DNA from: Bacteroidales bacterium
GTDB taxonomy: Bacteria; Bacteroidota; Bacteroidia; Bacteroidales; JAADJA01
Reading direction: 5' to 3'
DNA length: 47,038 nt
NCBI GenBank assembly: GCA_016783885.1
Contig: JADHVR010000026.1
Coordinates: 1 to 47,038, forward strand
Part shown: piece after piece, positions 47,005-47,038 of the stretch
Position numbering within the stretch: position 1 is the first letter of the stretch
How the letters are laid out: every line of letters starts with the position of its first letter
Position numbers and translations under genes: made by a program
The notes under the pieces: model-generated
Told to the model about the DNA's origin: nothing
The model's input: only the letters and a program-made list of their open reading frames with translations
Database searches by the model: none

Positions 47005-47038
47005 ATGTGCAAAGAATATAAAACCTCAAACACACGGC
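47005..47038 (+). CDS. Start of a gene cut by the window end
   Basis: ATG followed by codons for MCKEYKTSNTR, running off the end of the window. The -7 element 19 nt upstream supports it as a real start. Too little is present to name a function. Confidence 0.35.
   Translation, partial: MCKEYKTSNTR

Overview
The window is an AT-rich chromosomal segment from a member of the Bacteroidota, most likely a Bacteroidales/Marinilabiliales-type organism. The signs are TonB-dependent receptors, a type IX secretion (T9SS) C-terminal sorting domain, a remnant of a gliding-motility-type C-terminal domain, fused SecDF and FeoAB proteins, a DUF5063 protein, and Bacteroidota promoters (TAnnTTTG at -7, sometimes TTG 17-20 nt upstream) in front of many genes. 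Shine-Dalgarno sequences are not prominent. No tRNA, rRNA, CRISPR array or transposase gene was seen.

Layout. 1-5.9 kb: end of a surface protein, then a surface-glycan block with a Wzx-type flippase and a GT-B-like transferase on the plus strand, facing a nonulosonic acid (sialic-acid-like sugar) set on the minus strand (cytidylyltransferase, NeuB-type synthase, KdsC-type phosphatase). 6.1-10.9 kb: gpsA, then secDF-tatA for protein export. 10.9-18.7 kb (minus): LtaS-like phosphoglycerol transferase, K+ channel, an outer-membrane beta-barrel and a large TPR protein. 19-25 kb: GreA-like factor, DUF5063 protein, hybrid histidine kinase, and FeoAB ferrous iron transporter. 25-32 kb: RNA ligase RtcB, a DUF5689 lipoprotein and a TonB-dependent receptor in one apparent minus-strand operon, divergent from a secreted endonuclease/exonuclease/phosphatase-family enzyme. 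This may be a nucleic-acid or phosphodiester scavenging locus. 32-37 kb: LiaF-like membrane protein, Mfd and a small membrane protein.

37-41.4 kb is the accessory part: a Fic protein with repeated operator-like sequences at its promoter, about 1 kb of hairpin-rich non-coding DNA, and a repetitive tail-fibre-like surface protein gene bracketed by direct repeats. 41.4-46.6 kb: small membrane protein, PorT-like barrel, a crotonase-fold protein lacking the usual catalytic glutamates, and a T9SS cargo protein followed by a second TonB-dependent receptor. The window ends in non-coding DNA and the first codons of another gene.

I found no clearly new defence or mobile system. The best candidates for a second look are the repeat-bracketed surface gene with its homogenised internal duplication, the receptor/lipoprotein/RtcB/nuclease locus, the Fic promoter repeats, and the uncharacterised TPR plus beta-barrel pair.
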